Origin: Pokkaliibacter sp. MBI-7
Lineage (GTDB): Bacteria; Pseudomonadota; Gammaproteobacteria; Pseudomonadales; Balneatricaceae
Length of the DNA: 64,000 bases
Assembly: GCF_029846635.1 (NCBI RefSeq)
Contig: NZ_JARVTG010000002.1
Span: 1,715,501-1,779,500, forward strand
Reading direction: 5' to 3'
Made by a program: the position numbers and the translations under genes. Positions 27,392-35,781 of the stretch are shown here, piece by piece. The notes under the pieces are model-generated. The model saw only the letters and a program-made list of their open reading frames with translations, ran no database searches and was not told the origin of the DNA. Every line of letters starts with the position of its first letter. Positions within the stretch are counted from its first letter, which is position 1.

Positions 27392-28811
27392 GGCTCAGCC
27401 CTCCTTTCTGTACCTCGCTGAAGAGCTGCTTCAGCCCTCGCTTCAGTAACGTCGCCGTCACTCCGGCACGGTATTGCGCCGACGCGCGGGCATCGCTCAT
27501 GGGCTGCACATCACGTCCTAGTTCCGTAAGCAGTTCATCGCTGCTGATGGCCAGTACATCGGCCTGCTGCAGCCATTGTTCGGTGTGTGTCGCCCGGCAG
27601 GGAATCGCTGCCATTCCCCCCAGACCGATATGGATATCGGTGAGGCGCCCTGCATCTGCCACCGTGGCAGAAAGCACCAGCAGCGTGGACGCAATATCAT
27701 CCTCCCAGCGTTTGCTGATCTTGTGGATGAACAGGGGTCTGGCCAGCGCTGTTCTGGGAACGATAACAGCTGTCAGCAGCTCACCTTGCTGCAATGCAGT
27801 CTGGCGATAGCCAAGAAAGAAATCCGACAAGGGCATTTGCCGCACCCCTTCGGCGCGGGTCAGCTCGATACGGGCATCCAGCGCCAGCAGCACCGGCGGC
27901 ATATCACCCACTGGCGAGGCGTTGACAATATTGCCTCCCAGCGTGCCCTGATTGCGCACCTGATTGGCGGCGACCCGATCCAGCAAGGCATGCAGGGGGG
28001 CAGACTGGCTGGCAGACCACTGCATCAGCTGATTGAAGGTCACGCCTGCCCCGAAGCGCACAACCTCAGCGTTTTCCTCGATCTGCTGCATGTCTTCGAT
28101 GCCACCCAGCCAGATAAAGCCGGGATAACGGCGATGGAACACATTCATTTCCACCAGCAGATCGGTGCCTCCGGCGACCAGCTGGTAATCGGGATACGTG
28201 TTGATCGCCGTCATGGCCTGTTCAATCGTTCGGGGGATAACAAAAGCGGGAGAGGCACTGGCGTTCGCAGCGCTGTCAGCGTTGACCTGCTGCAACGCAC
28301 CCTGCACCTCAGCGGGATCAAAAGGCATGACACAGGGTTTAGCGGCCAGCTCGGTGGCCGCATCGCGAATAGTGGTATAACCGGTGCAACGGCAGAGGTT
28401 ACCACCCAGCGCGGCGCTCATGGCCTGCGCATCCAGCCCATTGCAATGGCCGGCAAACAGCGACATGACAAAGCCCGGTGTGCAATAACCACACTGAGTG
28501 CCATGGTGATCGACCATCACCTGCTGACACGGATGCAGCTTGTCTTTACTACCTACCCCTTCCACCGTCAGCAGATGGCGCCCCTGCAGGGTATTGGCCA
28601 GTGTGATGCAACCATTGACGGCCTGATAACGGACCTGCCCATCCTTCTGGATGTCACCTATCACCACGGTGCAGGCGCCACAGTCTCCTGTTGCACATCC
28701 TTCCTTGCTTCCCATCAGCCCTAAATCAGTGCGCAACCAATTCAGAATGCTCTGATTTGGCTCAGGAAAGGGAGCCTGCATGGCCTGTCCATTCAGCACA
28801 AAATCAAGCAT
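27384..28811 (-). CDS. xdhA: Xanthine dehydrogenase, FeS/FAD small subunit
   Basis: Electron-transfer subunit passing electrons from the Mo centre through two [2Fe-2S] clusters and FAD to NAD+. It is 475 residues. The plant-type cluster ligands are in GCATGDCGACTVV, and the second cluster in HGTQCGYCTPGFVMSL and NLCRCTGYTTI. The FAD domain (about 180-360) starts near YQLVAGGTDLLVEMN and has QVRNQGTLGGNIVNASPVGD. A C-terminal CO-dehydrogenase-type flavoprotein segment ends the chain. First gene of xdhABC, with GAGAGAGGA before the ATG and a RutR-like box 90 nt upstream. Confidence 0.96.
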   Translation of the reverse strand: MLDFVLNGQAMQAPFPEPNQSILNWLRTDLGLMGSKEGCATGDCGACTVVIGDIQKDGQVRYQAVNGCITLANTLQGRHLLTVEGVGSKDKLHPCQQVMVDHHGTQCGYCTPGFVMSLFAGHCNGLDAQAMSAALGGNLCRCTGYTTIRDAATELAAKPCVMPFDPAEVQGALQQVNADSAANASASPAFVIPRTIEQAMTAINTYPDYQLVAGGTDLLVEMNVFHRRYPGFIWLGGIEDMQQIEENAEVVRFGAGVTFNQLMQWSASQSAPLHALLDRVAANQVRNQGTLGGNIVNASPVGDMPPVLLALDARIELTRAEGVRQMPLSDFFLGYRQTALQQGELLTAVIVPRTALARPLFIHKISKRWEDDIASTLLVLSATVADAGRLTDIHIGLGGMAAIPCRATHTEQWLQQADVLAISSDELLTELGRDVQPMSDARASAQYRAGVTATLLKRGLKQLFSEVQKGGLSHA

Positions 28812-29239
28812 GGTAGCCGTCCTCTCTCACGGTGACGCTTGGTATGACAAGCGCTTAAGGTATATTTATCTATTTGGGGCCGGATTCAGCCAGACAAATA
28901 ATTAACCACATGGTTAGTTTTCTGCTTTATCAAAGGCAAAGCCTATGCCAATTCAATTTTAGTCCGCCTGGTTAAATAACTTCTGCAAATGGCATAGAAC
29001 CTGCAAATACAAAAACAATTCTGATCAAACAGTCAATTATTTATCGGCTCTGAATATAGCCCGGACATTGGAGATTACTACTTCTTTAATTGCCGATAGC
29101 CCATGCGAATCATTCAGCGCCCCAGTATCAACATGCGCAGGCCCCCTGAAAATATTGATACTGCAGACAGGAATTACAGCGAAATGTCGCTGCTAGCACT
29201 TTCAGCAAGAGTGACAGACAGAACTCAAAGGCCGTGACC
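28812..29239. other. Divergent regulatory region between xdhA and the purine-type ABC transporter
   Basis: AT-rich 428-bp region that must carry promoters for both operons. It holds the RutR-like box at 28902-28917 and a related half-site (TTAACCA on the minus strand) around 28969-28975. No gene is visible. Confidence 0.6.
28902..28917. promoter_or_regulatory. RutR-like operator upstream of xdhA
   Basis: TTAACCA-CA-TGGTTAG; the inner TAACCA/TGGTTA arms are a perfect palindrome with a 2-nt centre. It matches the E. coli RutR consensus TTGACCA-NN-TGGTCAA at 11 of 14 defined positions. It lies 90 nt upstream of the xdhA start. A RutR-family regulator is encoded at 32991. Binding is inferred. 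Confidence 0.65.
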
Positions 29240-30832
29240 ATGACACCACTTCTCGAGGTTCGTCATATCACAAAGGAATACCCCGGCTGCCGCGCCAACG
29301 ACAGGGTCAACCTTTGTATCGATATGGGCGAAATACATGCACTGCTCGGTGAAAACGGAGCAGGCAAAAGCACTCTGATGAAAATCATCTACGGCGTTGT
29401 TCAGCCAGATGAAGGGGAACTGCTGTGGCGAGGGATGCCGGTCAATATCAAGGGCCCTGCTCATGCCCGTCAACTGGGTATCGGTATGGTGTTTCAGCAC
29501 TTCTCGCTGTTTGACACCCTGAGCGTGCTGGAAAACATTCTGCTGAGCCTGCCTGCCCATGAGGCACGTGACCGCCTGCGCGTGCTGCGCCAGCTAGACG
29601 ACATGGGCAAACGTTATGGCATGCATCTTGACCCCCATCGCCCGGTCAGCACCCTGTCGACCGGCGAGCGGCAGCGGGTCGAGCTGATCCGCGCGCTGCT
29701 CAATGAGCCACAACTGCTGATCCTTGATGAACCCACTTCGGTGCTCACGCCCCAGGAATGTGAAGGGCTGTTCGCCAGTCTGCGCAAACTGGCGGCCGAT
29801 GGCTGCTCCATCCTGTTTATCAGCCACAAGCTGCAGGAGGTGAAAGACCTCTGTCAGCGCGCCACTATCCTGCGCGGTGGCTGTGTGGTGGATGAACTGG
29901 ACCCACGCGAAACTGACATCGATACCATGGCCGCGCGCATGGTCGGCTCCGGTACCGCCACCCATGCCACGACCCGTCCGGGCGTGCAGGGTGAAGCGGC
30001 GATCTCGGTCCATCACCTGACCCTCCCCGGCTTCTCCAGCCACGAAGTGGGTGTGAAGGATGTCAGCTTTACCGCCTATAAAGGCGAGATTCTCGGCATC
30101 GCTGGCGTGGCAGGTAATGGTCAGGCCTGCATGCTGCGTGCCTTGAGTGGCGAGCAGCTGAGCCAGAGCGATGATGTACGTATCGGTGCCAGAGGCATTG
30201 GCCGTCTGAACCCGGCACAACGTCGCAAACTGGGAATGGCAGTCGTGCCTGAAGATCGTCTCGGCCGTGGTGCCGTACCCGACATGACGCTGGTGGAAAA
30301 CGCCCTGCTGACCGCCGCCGATCAGGGGCTGGTGAAGAAAGGCGTCATCCAGCACGGTGCCCTGCGCGACTGGACCAGCCAGCTGTGCAAGCTGTTCAAG
30401 GTCAAAACCGCGGGCATTGATGCTCAGGCACGTTCGCTGTCGGGCGGTAATCTGCAGAAGTTCATCATCGGCCGTGAAGTGCTGCAACAACCTGCTGTGC
30501 TGGTGGCCTCACACCCGACCTGGGGGGTAGACATCGGCTCCGCGGTCGCCATTCGTGAAGCCCTGCTGACACTGCGTGATCAGGGGTGTGCCGTCATTAT
30601 CCTGTCGGAAGATCTGGACGAGCTGTTTGAAATCAGTGATCGCATGACGGCGCTCTGTCACGGCCAGCTGGCCCCCATCAAGGCCCGTCTGGATACCTCT
30701 GTCGAAGAAGTGGGCCGCTGGATGGGCGGCGACTTTTCTGACACCCCACCCGCTACTGAAAGCTCAGCCATGGCTGCCGCCACCGCTGCTCACAGCGATC
30801 TGCCGCAGGAGAATCGCCATGCTCAGGCTTGA
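29240..30832 (+). CDS. ABC transporter ATPase, nucleoside/purine (BMP) type, duplicated ABC domain
   Basis: 530-residue cytosolic ATPase with two ABC domains, as in RbsA-like and nucleoside (YufO/NupA-type) importers. The first half has Walker A GENGAGKST, signature LSTGERQRVELIRALL and Walker B LLILDEPTSVL. The second has the degenerate P-loop AGVAGNGQ typical of these proteins and the signature SLSGGNLQKFIIGREV. The ATG at 29240 is chosen (AAAGG 8 nt upstream); a GTG two codons earlier is possible. It overlaps the next permease gene by 14 nt. It is divergent from xdhABC, which suggests uptake of purine bases or nucleosides. Confidence 0.9.
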   Translation: MTPLLEVRHITKEYPGCRANDRVNLCIDMGEIHALLGENGAGKSTLMKIIYGVVQPDEGELLWRGMPVNIKGPAHARQLGIGMVFQHFSLFDTLSVLENILLSLPAHEARDRLRVLRQLDDMGKRYGMHLDPHRPVSTLSTGERQRVELIRALLNEPQLLILDEPTSVLTPQECEGLFASLRKLAADGCSILFISHKLQEVKDLCQRATILRGGCVVDELDPRETDIDTMAARMVGSGTATHATTRPGVQGEAAISVHHLTLPGFSSHEVGVKDVSFTAYKGEILGIAGVAGNGQACMLRALSGEQLSQSDDVRIGARGIGRLNPAQRRKLGMAVVPEDRLGRGAVPDMTLVENALLTAADQGLVKKGVIQHGALRDWTSQLCKLFKVKTAGIDAQARSLSGGNLQKFIIGREVLQQPAVLVASHPTWGVDIGSAVAIREALLTLRDQGCAVIILSEDLDELFEISDRMTALCHGQLAPIKARLDTSVEEVGRWMGGDFSDTPPATESSAMAAATAAHSDLPQENRHAQA

Positions 30833-31889
30833 ACGCCAACCTCAAGATTCGCGCCTGATGGCCTGGTGCTCGCCCCTGCTGGCCATTGCGCTGACGCTGG
30901 CCGCTGGCGCCCTGCTGTTTGCCGTACTCGGCCACAAACCGCTGGAAAGCCTGTATGAGTTTTTCCTCGGCGGTGTCAAAGACATCTACAGCGTCGGAGA
31001 ACTGGGCGTCAAGGTCACCCCCATTCTGCTGTGCGCCGTAGGGCTGGTGCTGTGCTACCGCGCCAACGTCTGGAACATCGGTGCTGAAGGCCAGTTTATT
31101 GCCGGTGCCCTCTGCGCCGGGATGGCGGCACTGGCCGGGCTGGATATCGATACCCCCTGGTATGCCGTGGTTATCATGCTGGCAGGTATGCTCGGCGGCA
31201 TGATCTGGGCGGGCATTGCAGCCTGGTTGAAGACCCATTTCGCCTGCAACGAAATCCTCACCACCATCATGCTCAACTACGTGGCCTACAACCTGCTGCA
31301 ATACGGCGTGCATGGCCCTCTGAAAGATCCGCAGGGTTTCAACTTCCCTGAGTCTGCGATGTTCAACGACAATCACCTGCTGCCGGTCATCCTTGAAGGG
31401 ACACGTCTGCATGCCGGGATTCTGATTGCAGCCGTTGCTGTCATTGCTGTCGTCCTGCTGCTGCGTTACACCCATCTCGGCTTCAAGATTACCGTGCTGG
31501 GCCGTGATGCCTCTGCGGCCACCTTCGCCGGTTTCGGCAGCAAGCAGCTGACCTGGATTGTCCTGCTGGCCTGCGGTGGACTGGCGGGGCTGGCGGGTGC
31601 CGGTGAAGTAGACGGCCCTATCGGCCAGCTGACTCCCTACATTTCTTCCGGTTATGGCTATGCGGCGATCATCGTGGTGTTCCTTGGTCGTCAGCAGCCG
31701 GTCGGGGCCGTGCTGGCCAGTATTCTGCTGGGCCTCACCTATCTCGGTGGCGAAACCAGCCAGATCAAGCTGGGCTTGCCCGTGTCACTGACCGAACTGT
31801 TTCAGGGCATGCTGCTGTTCTTCCTGCTGGCCTGCGACCTGTTTATCGGCTATCGCCTGCGCTGGATTCCCCGTGTTCACCCGGCGTGA
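30819..31889 (+). CDS. ABC transporter permease, nucleoside/purine type (first)
   Basis: 356-residue inner-membrane permease of the BPD_transp_2 family with about ten hydrophobic segments. Family features include GVKVTPILLCAVGLVLCYRANVWNIGAEGQF, with the conserved NIGAEGQ, and the cytosolic loop CNEILTTIMLNYVAYNLL, which contacts the ATPase. GFGSKQLTWIVLLACGGLAGLAGAGEVDG and GYGYAAIIVVFLGRQQPVG come later. GCAGGAGAA precedes its start inside the ATPase gene. Partner of the permease at 31962. Confidence 0.92.
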   Translation: MLRLERQPQDSRLMAWCSPLLAIALTLAAGALLFAVLGHKPLESLYEFFLGGVKDIYSVGELGVKVTPILLCAVGLVLCYRANVWNIGAEGQFIAGALCAGMAALAGLDIDTPWYAVVIMLAGMLGGMIWAGIAAWLKTHFACNEILTTIMLNYVAYNLLQYGVHGPLKDPQGFNFPESAMFNDNHLLPVILEGTRLHAGILIAAVAVIAVVLLLRYTHLGFKITVLGRDASAATFAGFGSKQLTWIVLLACGGLAGLAGAGEVDGPIGQLTPYISSGYGYAAIIVVFLGRQQPVGAVLASILLGLTYLGGETSQIKLGLPVSLTELFQGMLLFFLLACDLFIGYRLRWIPRVHPA

Positions 31890-31961
31890 TAGAGCGCTGC
31901 CTGATCTGGATTTTTACAGGTATCGCCTGCTGACACGCAGCGCTACCGGAGGTAACTGAAA

Positions 31962-32888
31962 ATGGATATGGATCTGATCACGAACATCCTGTTCGCCGCC
32001 GTCCGTACCGGCACGCCGCTGCTGCTGGTGGCGATTGGCGAACTGATCTGCGAACGGGCCGGGGTACTCAACCTCGGTCAGGAAGGCATGATGCTGATGG
32101 GAGCGGTACTGGGCTTTATCGCCGCCCTGACCACCGGCAGCATGGTCACCGGCTTTGTGGTAGCGGCGCTCGCCGGTGTCCTGATGTCGCTGCTGTTCGG
32201 CTTTCTTGCCCTCACCCTGAGCACCAACCAATATGCCACGGGTCTGGCTCTGGCTATTTTTGGCGGCGGCCTGAGTGCCTTTATAGGCCAGCCCTTCGTC
32301 GGTAAGCCTGTGGATGGTCTGCATGCCATCATCATTCCCTACCTGTCGGACATTCCTCTGATTGGCAAGGCACTGTTCGCGCAGGACGGCATGGTCTACC
32401 TCAGTTTTATTCTGGTCCCGGCACTGGCCTGGATGCTGAAAAACAGCCGCCCCGGCCTGATCATCCGCGCAGCCGGTGAGTCCCCCGATTCGCTGCATGC
32501 TCTCGGCCACCGGGTGATGATGGTGCGCTATCTGGCGGTGATGTTCGGTGGCGCCATGGCCGGACTGGCAGGTGGCTATTTGTCGCTGGCCTATACCCCG
32601 ATGTGGAACGAAGGCATGACCGCCGGACGGGGCTGGATTGCACTGGCACTGGTGGTGTTTGCCGGCTGGCAGCTGGGGCGTCTGATGCTCGGCGCCTACC
32701 TGTTCGGTCTGGCCAGCATTCTCCATCTGGTCTTTCAGGGGCTGGGCTTTGACATCTCCCCCAGTCTGCTGGCGATGATGCCCTATGTTGCCACCATACT
32801 GGTGCTGGTCGTGCTGTCACGCAGTCGCGATAACCCTGCCCTGCAGGCCCCGGCCGCCATCGGTAAACCCTGGCGCCCGGTACACTGA
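31962..32888 (+). CDS. ABC transporter permease, nucleoside/purine type (second)
   Basis: 308-residue inner-membrane permease of the same family, forming the heterodimeric channel with the previous one. It has the family start AVRTGTPLLLVAIGELICERAGVLNLGQEGMML, the middle RAAGESPDSLHALGHRVMMVRYLAVMFGG, and PMWNEGMTAGRGWIALALVVFAGWQ. GGAGGTAAC precedes the ATG, 72 nt after the first permease. No binding-protein gene follows, which is unusual for this transporter class. Confidence 0.92.
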   Translation: MDMDLITNILFAAVRTGTPLLLVAIGELICERAGVLNLGQEGMMLMGAVLGFIAALTTGSMVTGFVVAALAGVLMSLLFGFLALTLSTNQYATGLALAIFGGGLSAFIGQPFVGKPVDGLHAIIIPYLSDIPLIGKALFAQDGMVYLSFILVPALAWMLKNSRPGLIIRAAGESPDSLHALGHRVMMVRYLAVMFGGAMAGLAGGYLSLAYTPMWNEGMTAGRGWIALALVVFAGWQLGRLMLGAYLFGLASILHLVFQGLGFDISPSLLAMMPYVATILVLVVLSRSRDNPALQAPAAIGKPWRPVH

Positions 32889-32915
32889 GCAGCCGCCATA
32901 TTGAACGCGAAGAAA

Positions 32916-32952
32916 CCGCTGTATACACCGGCCCCGGCTGTGTATACGGCGG
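32916..32952. promoter_or_regulatory. Inverted repeat upstream of the RutR-like regulator
   Basis: 13-bp arms (CCGCTGTATACAC / GTGTATACGGCGG, one mismatch) separated by 11 nt, 38 nt upstream of the regulator start and 27 bp after the permease stop. There is no T-run, so it is more likely an operator (autoregulation) than a terminator, though its symmetry would allow a hairpin. Confidence 0.45.
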
Positions 32953-32990
32953 CGTGATCTGATCGATGTATTGGCCATGAGTAGCGCGCT

Positions 32991-33707
32991 ATGAAGTACA
33001 AACCCGGACAGATTCGTGAGGACAACGTACAGAAGATTCTGGCAGCCGGTGAAAAGGTCTTCGCCAGTCAGGGCTTCAAGGGGGCCAGCATGCAGCAGAT
33101 CGCTGATCTGGCCGGCATTCCCAAAGCCAATCTGCACTACTACTTCAAAACCAAGGACAGCCTTTACCTGGAACTGCTGAGCCGGATGCAAAGCCTGTGG
33201 AACAGCGCACTGGATGACTTTACCCCCAGTGATGACCCAGCCGAGGTGCTGAGCCGCTGGATCGAGGTGAAGGTGGAGATGGGCTATCAGCATCCGCTGA
33301 GCTCAAAGATGTTTGCTATGGAAGTCATTCAGGGAGCCCCACACCTGCGCCGACACATTCGCGAAGTGACCCGGCCCTGGTTTGAGCAGCGTGTCGCCAT
33401 CATCCAACAGTGGATCGATCACGGCCGTATTGCGGTGGTCGACCCCGCCCACCTGATCTTTCTGATCTGGTCATCTACCCAGCACTATGCCGACTACGCG
33501 ACCCAGATTCTGACCCTGACCGATCAGCGCCGTTACCGGCGCAAAGATATAGAACATATCAAGGGCTCGCTGATCCGCATGATTCTGGCTGGCTGCGGCC
33601 TGAACATACCGGAGCGCTGGCAAACCGTGCTGAGCAGTCAGCCTGACTTTCTTGAGGTGTCACCGGTGCAGATTGAATTGCAGGGCGGCAACCAGCGTCT
33701 GGCCTGA
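32991..33707 (+). CDS. RutR-like TetR-family transcriptional regulator
   Basis: 238-residue repressor-type protein. The N-terminal TetR helix-turn-helix is KVFASQGFKGASMQQIADLAGIPKANLHYYF. The C-terminal domain follows E. coli RutR closely as I remember it: KVEMGYQHPLSSKMFAMEVIQGAPHL, VDPAHLIFLIWSSTQHYADYATQI. RutR in E. coli senses uracil/thymine and controls pyrimidine and purine genes; the ligand here may differ. It sits at the end of the ABC transporter cluster, next to xdhABC, whose promoter has a RutR-like box. This makes a purine-catabolism regulator likely. I leave the symbol empty because orthology is not certain. Confidence 0.85.
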   Translation: MKYKPGQIREDNVQKILAAGEKVFASQGFKGASMQQIADLAGIPKANLHYYFKTKDSLYLELLSRMQSLWNSALDDFTPSDDPAEVLSRWIEVKVEMGYQHPLSSKMFAMEVIQGAPHLRRHIREVTRPWFEQRVAIIQQWIDHGRIAVVDPAHLIFLIWSSTQHYADYATQILTLTDQRRYRRKDIEHIKGSLIRMILAGCGLNIPERWQTVLSSQPDFLEVSPVQIELQGGNQRLA

Positions 33708-33751
33708 GAACGTGCTCCCGATCTGAGAGCATGAACAGACTCTGACTGCTA

Positions 33752-34963
33752 TTACTGCTCTTCCAGCTCCACCAGCCCATGCTGAAACGGATCATTCCAG
33801 TGCTGAAAAGCTTCCCTGTTGCGCCATTCCTGTTCACTTAGCAGACAACCGTCGAGACGCTGACAAAACTGCGCCTGCTGCAGACCCTGACCGATAAACA
33901 CCAGCTCCTGCCGGCAGTCGCCGATGTCGTCCTGCCAGTGTTGCAGGATGGCCTGTCGGGCATCATCGGCGTCTGGCCAGTGCTCCTGCTCCACCGAAGC
34001 CCACCATTTACCTGCATGTTCGTACTGCAACAAGCCACCGGCCTGCGACCAGTGCAGCGCCTCGTCGGGGCGAGAAGCCAGCCAGAAGTAGCCTTTGGAA
34101 CGTAGCAGTCGCCCCTGCCCGGCAGTCAGACCGTCTTCAATCAGGGTCAGCAGGCGTTCAGGATGGAAGGGACGACGCGCCCGATAGACAAAGCTGTCGA
34201 TACCGTACTCGTCGGTTTCAGCATGAATCTCACCGCGCAATGTTTGCAGCCAGCCCGGTGCCTGCATGGCCTTATCAAAGCTGAACCTGCCGGTATTCAG
34301 CAGTTGCTGCAGAGGCACCTGACCATTGCGGCTGAACAGAATCTCCGCATCCGGGTTAAGCGAGCGCAACACGGCAGCCAGCTCCTGCGCTTCGGTCACA
34401 GAAATCAGGTCGGCTTTGCTGATCACCAGCACGTTGCAGAACTCGATCTGGTCAATCAGCAGCTGCGATACACTGCGCTGATCTTCCTCGCCGAGGCTTT
34501 CGCCCTTCTCCTGCAATGACAGGGCCTCTTCGTAATCACGCAGGAAATGCACGCCATCAACCACCGTCACCAGCGTATCCAGCCGTGCCACATCCGACAG
34601 TGACTGACCCTGCTCATCGCTGAAGGTAAAGGTTTCTGCCACCGGTAGCGGCTCGGCAATACCGGTGGACTCAATCAGCAGGTAATCAAACTGACCGCTG
34701 GCTGCCAGCTGACGGATTTCCACCAGCAAATCCTCACGCAATGTGCAGCAGATGCAGCCATTACTCATCTGCACCAGCCGCTCTTCGCCCCGCTTTAGCT
34801 CGACCTCACGCGCCACGTCTGCCGCATCAATATTCACTTCACTCATGTCATTGACGATGACAGCCACCCGGAGGCCAGCGCGGTTATTGAGGATGGCATT
34901 CAACAGTGTGGTCTTTCCGGCACCCAGAAAACCGGAGAGGACAGTAACAGGCAGGCGATTCAT
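33752..34963 (-). CDS. COG0523 (CobW/YeiR-like) GTPase, putative zinc chaperone
   Basis: 403-residue G3E-family GTPase with a metal-insertion role. Walker A is GFLGAGKTTLLN, followed by NDMSEVNIDAADV, the metal-binding CxCC motif in NGCICCTLREDL, Walker B LLIESTGIAEPLPV and the base-recognition VISKAD. The CobW C-terminal domain spans about 235-395 (FVYRARRPFHPERLLTLIEDG). The Zur-type box 29 nt upstream indicates that it is expressed under zinc starvation, like ZigA/YeiR-type members. The gene is monocistronic and convergent with the RutR-like regulator. The client protein is unknown. Confidence 0.92.
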   Translation of the reverse strand: MNRLPVTVLSGFLGAGKTTLLNAILNNRAGLRVAVIVNDMSEVNIDAADVAREVELKRGEERLVQMSNGCICCTLREDLLVEIRQLAASGQFDYLLIESTGIAEPLPVAETFTFSDEQGQSLSDVARLDTLVTVVDGVHFLRDYEEALSLQEKGESLGEEDQRSVSQLLIDQIEFCNVLVISKADLISVTEAQELAAVLRSLNPDAEILFSRNGQVPLQQLLNTGRFSFDKAMQAPGWLQTLRGEIHAETDEYGIDSFVYRARRPFHPERLLTLIEDGLTAGQGRLLRSKGYFWLASRPDEALHWSQAGGLLQYEHAGKWWASVEQEHWPDADDARQAILQHWQDDIGDCRQELVFIGQGLQQAQFCQRLDGCLLSEQEWRNREAFQHWNDPFQHGLVELEEQ

Positions 34964-34991
34964 GAGAGGTTTCCATCAAAGCATTTTTATT

Positions 34992-35010
34992 AATGTTATT
35001 ACATAACATT
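34992..35010. promoter_or_regulatory. Zur box upstream of the COG0523 GTPase
   Basis: Perfect palindrome AATGTTAT-TAC-ATAACATT, matching the gammaproteobacterial Zur consensus arms (AATGTTAT-ANT-ATAACATT). It lies 28 nt upstream of the GTPase start, where bound Zur-zinc would block the promoter. Confidence 0.8.
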
Positions 35011-35167
35011 TAAATTCTACAAGCCTCTGTTTAATCGACTTTCAATATCAATACCGACAGCCAGCGGGCGCATTTACCCCAGTCAGTGTCGGCTACAGAC
35101 AAACTCTTCGATGGCTCCCGCCCCTAGAATAACGGCTGTTTTTTTACTCTGAGCGAATGGAGCTGAC

Positions 35168-35512
35168 ATGTCTGATTTCATCACCGTGCTGCGCGAAACC
35201 TGCCCTACTCCCGTTGTGGATGCGACCAAGTGGAAGCGTATCGGCGGCGATCCGCACACCGTCAACCTCAACGCCTACCTGTCCAAGGACGGCAGCAAAA
35301 TCATGGGCACCTGGATCTGCACACCGGGTAAATTTGAAGTGAACTACGAGAAGTGGGAATACTGCCACTTTCTGGATGGCTACTGCATCATCACCCCTGA
35401 AGGTGAAGAGCCTGTTCATTTGAAAGCAGGTGACGTGTTCGTCATCGAGCCGGGCATGAAAGGCACCTGGGAAGTGGTAGAAACCGTACGCAAGTACTTT
35501 GTATTTGCCTGA
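35168..35512 (+). CDS. Small cupin protein (Cupin_3 type)
   Basis: 114-residue single-domain cupin related to EutQ/ureidoglycine-aminohydrolase-type cupins (DUF861). Recognisable elements are GTWICTPGKFEVNYEKWEYCHFLDGYCIITPEGEE, HLKAGDVFVIEPGMKGTWEVVETVRKYF. Only some of the usual metal-ligand His/Glu positions are kept. Substrate unknown; its presence beside purine genes invites a ureide role, but nothing ties it to them. GGAGCTGAC precedes the ATG. The stop codon lies in the first unit of a tandem repeat. Confidence 0.82.
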   Translation: MSDFITVLRETCPTPVVDATKWKRIGGDPHTVNLNAYLSKDGSKIMGTWICTPGKFEVNYEKWEYCHFLDGYCIITPEGEEPVHLKAGDVFVIEPGMKGTWEVVETVRKYFVFA

Positions 35513-35562
35513 TTCAGCTTTTGCCTGATTCAGCTTTTGCCTGACTCGGTTTTTGCCTGATC
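35504..35562 (+). repeat. 16-bp tandem repeat, about four copies
   Basis: Unit GCCTGATTCAGCTTTT begins at 35507, 35523, 35539 and 35555, with the third and fourth copies diverging (GACTCGG, GATCCGC). It contains the cupin stop codon. It looks like slippage-generated sequence downstream of the gene. Confidence 0.85.
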
Positions 35563-35781
35563 CGCTGCATCGGTCTGCGGGCCGGGCGCAGAATACTGCG
35601 ACCAGCCCGCTTTTACCTTTAACTGACGATCAATGATGTCCAGTTAGCTGCTCAAGATTGCGTGCTGAACACCCAACGCAACGTTGCAGTCGGCCTGGTG
35701 CCGCCAACGCTGAGCGGCAGGCATTGGCGATGCCTACACACAGCTCAAGCGCTAAAGCAACAACACTTGCACAAGCGCTGA

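Noticed and set aside
32921..32928. GTATACAC before the RutR-like gene as a seventh nic-type box
   Set aside because: It shares only the GTATAC core, which is a common palindrome, and is part of a larger inverted repeat unlike the nic sites.
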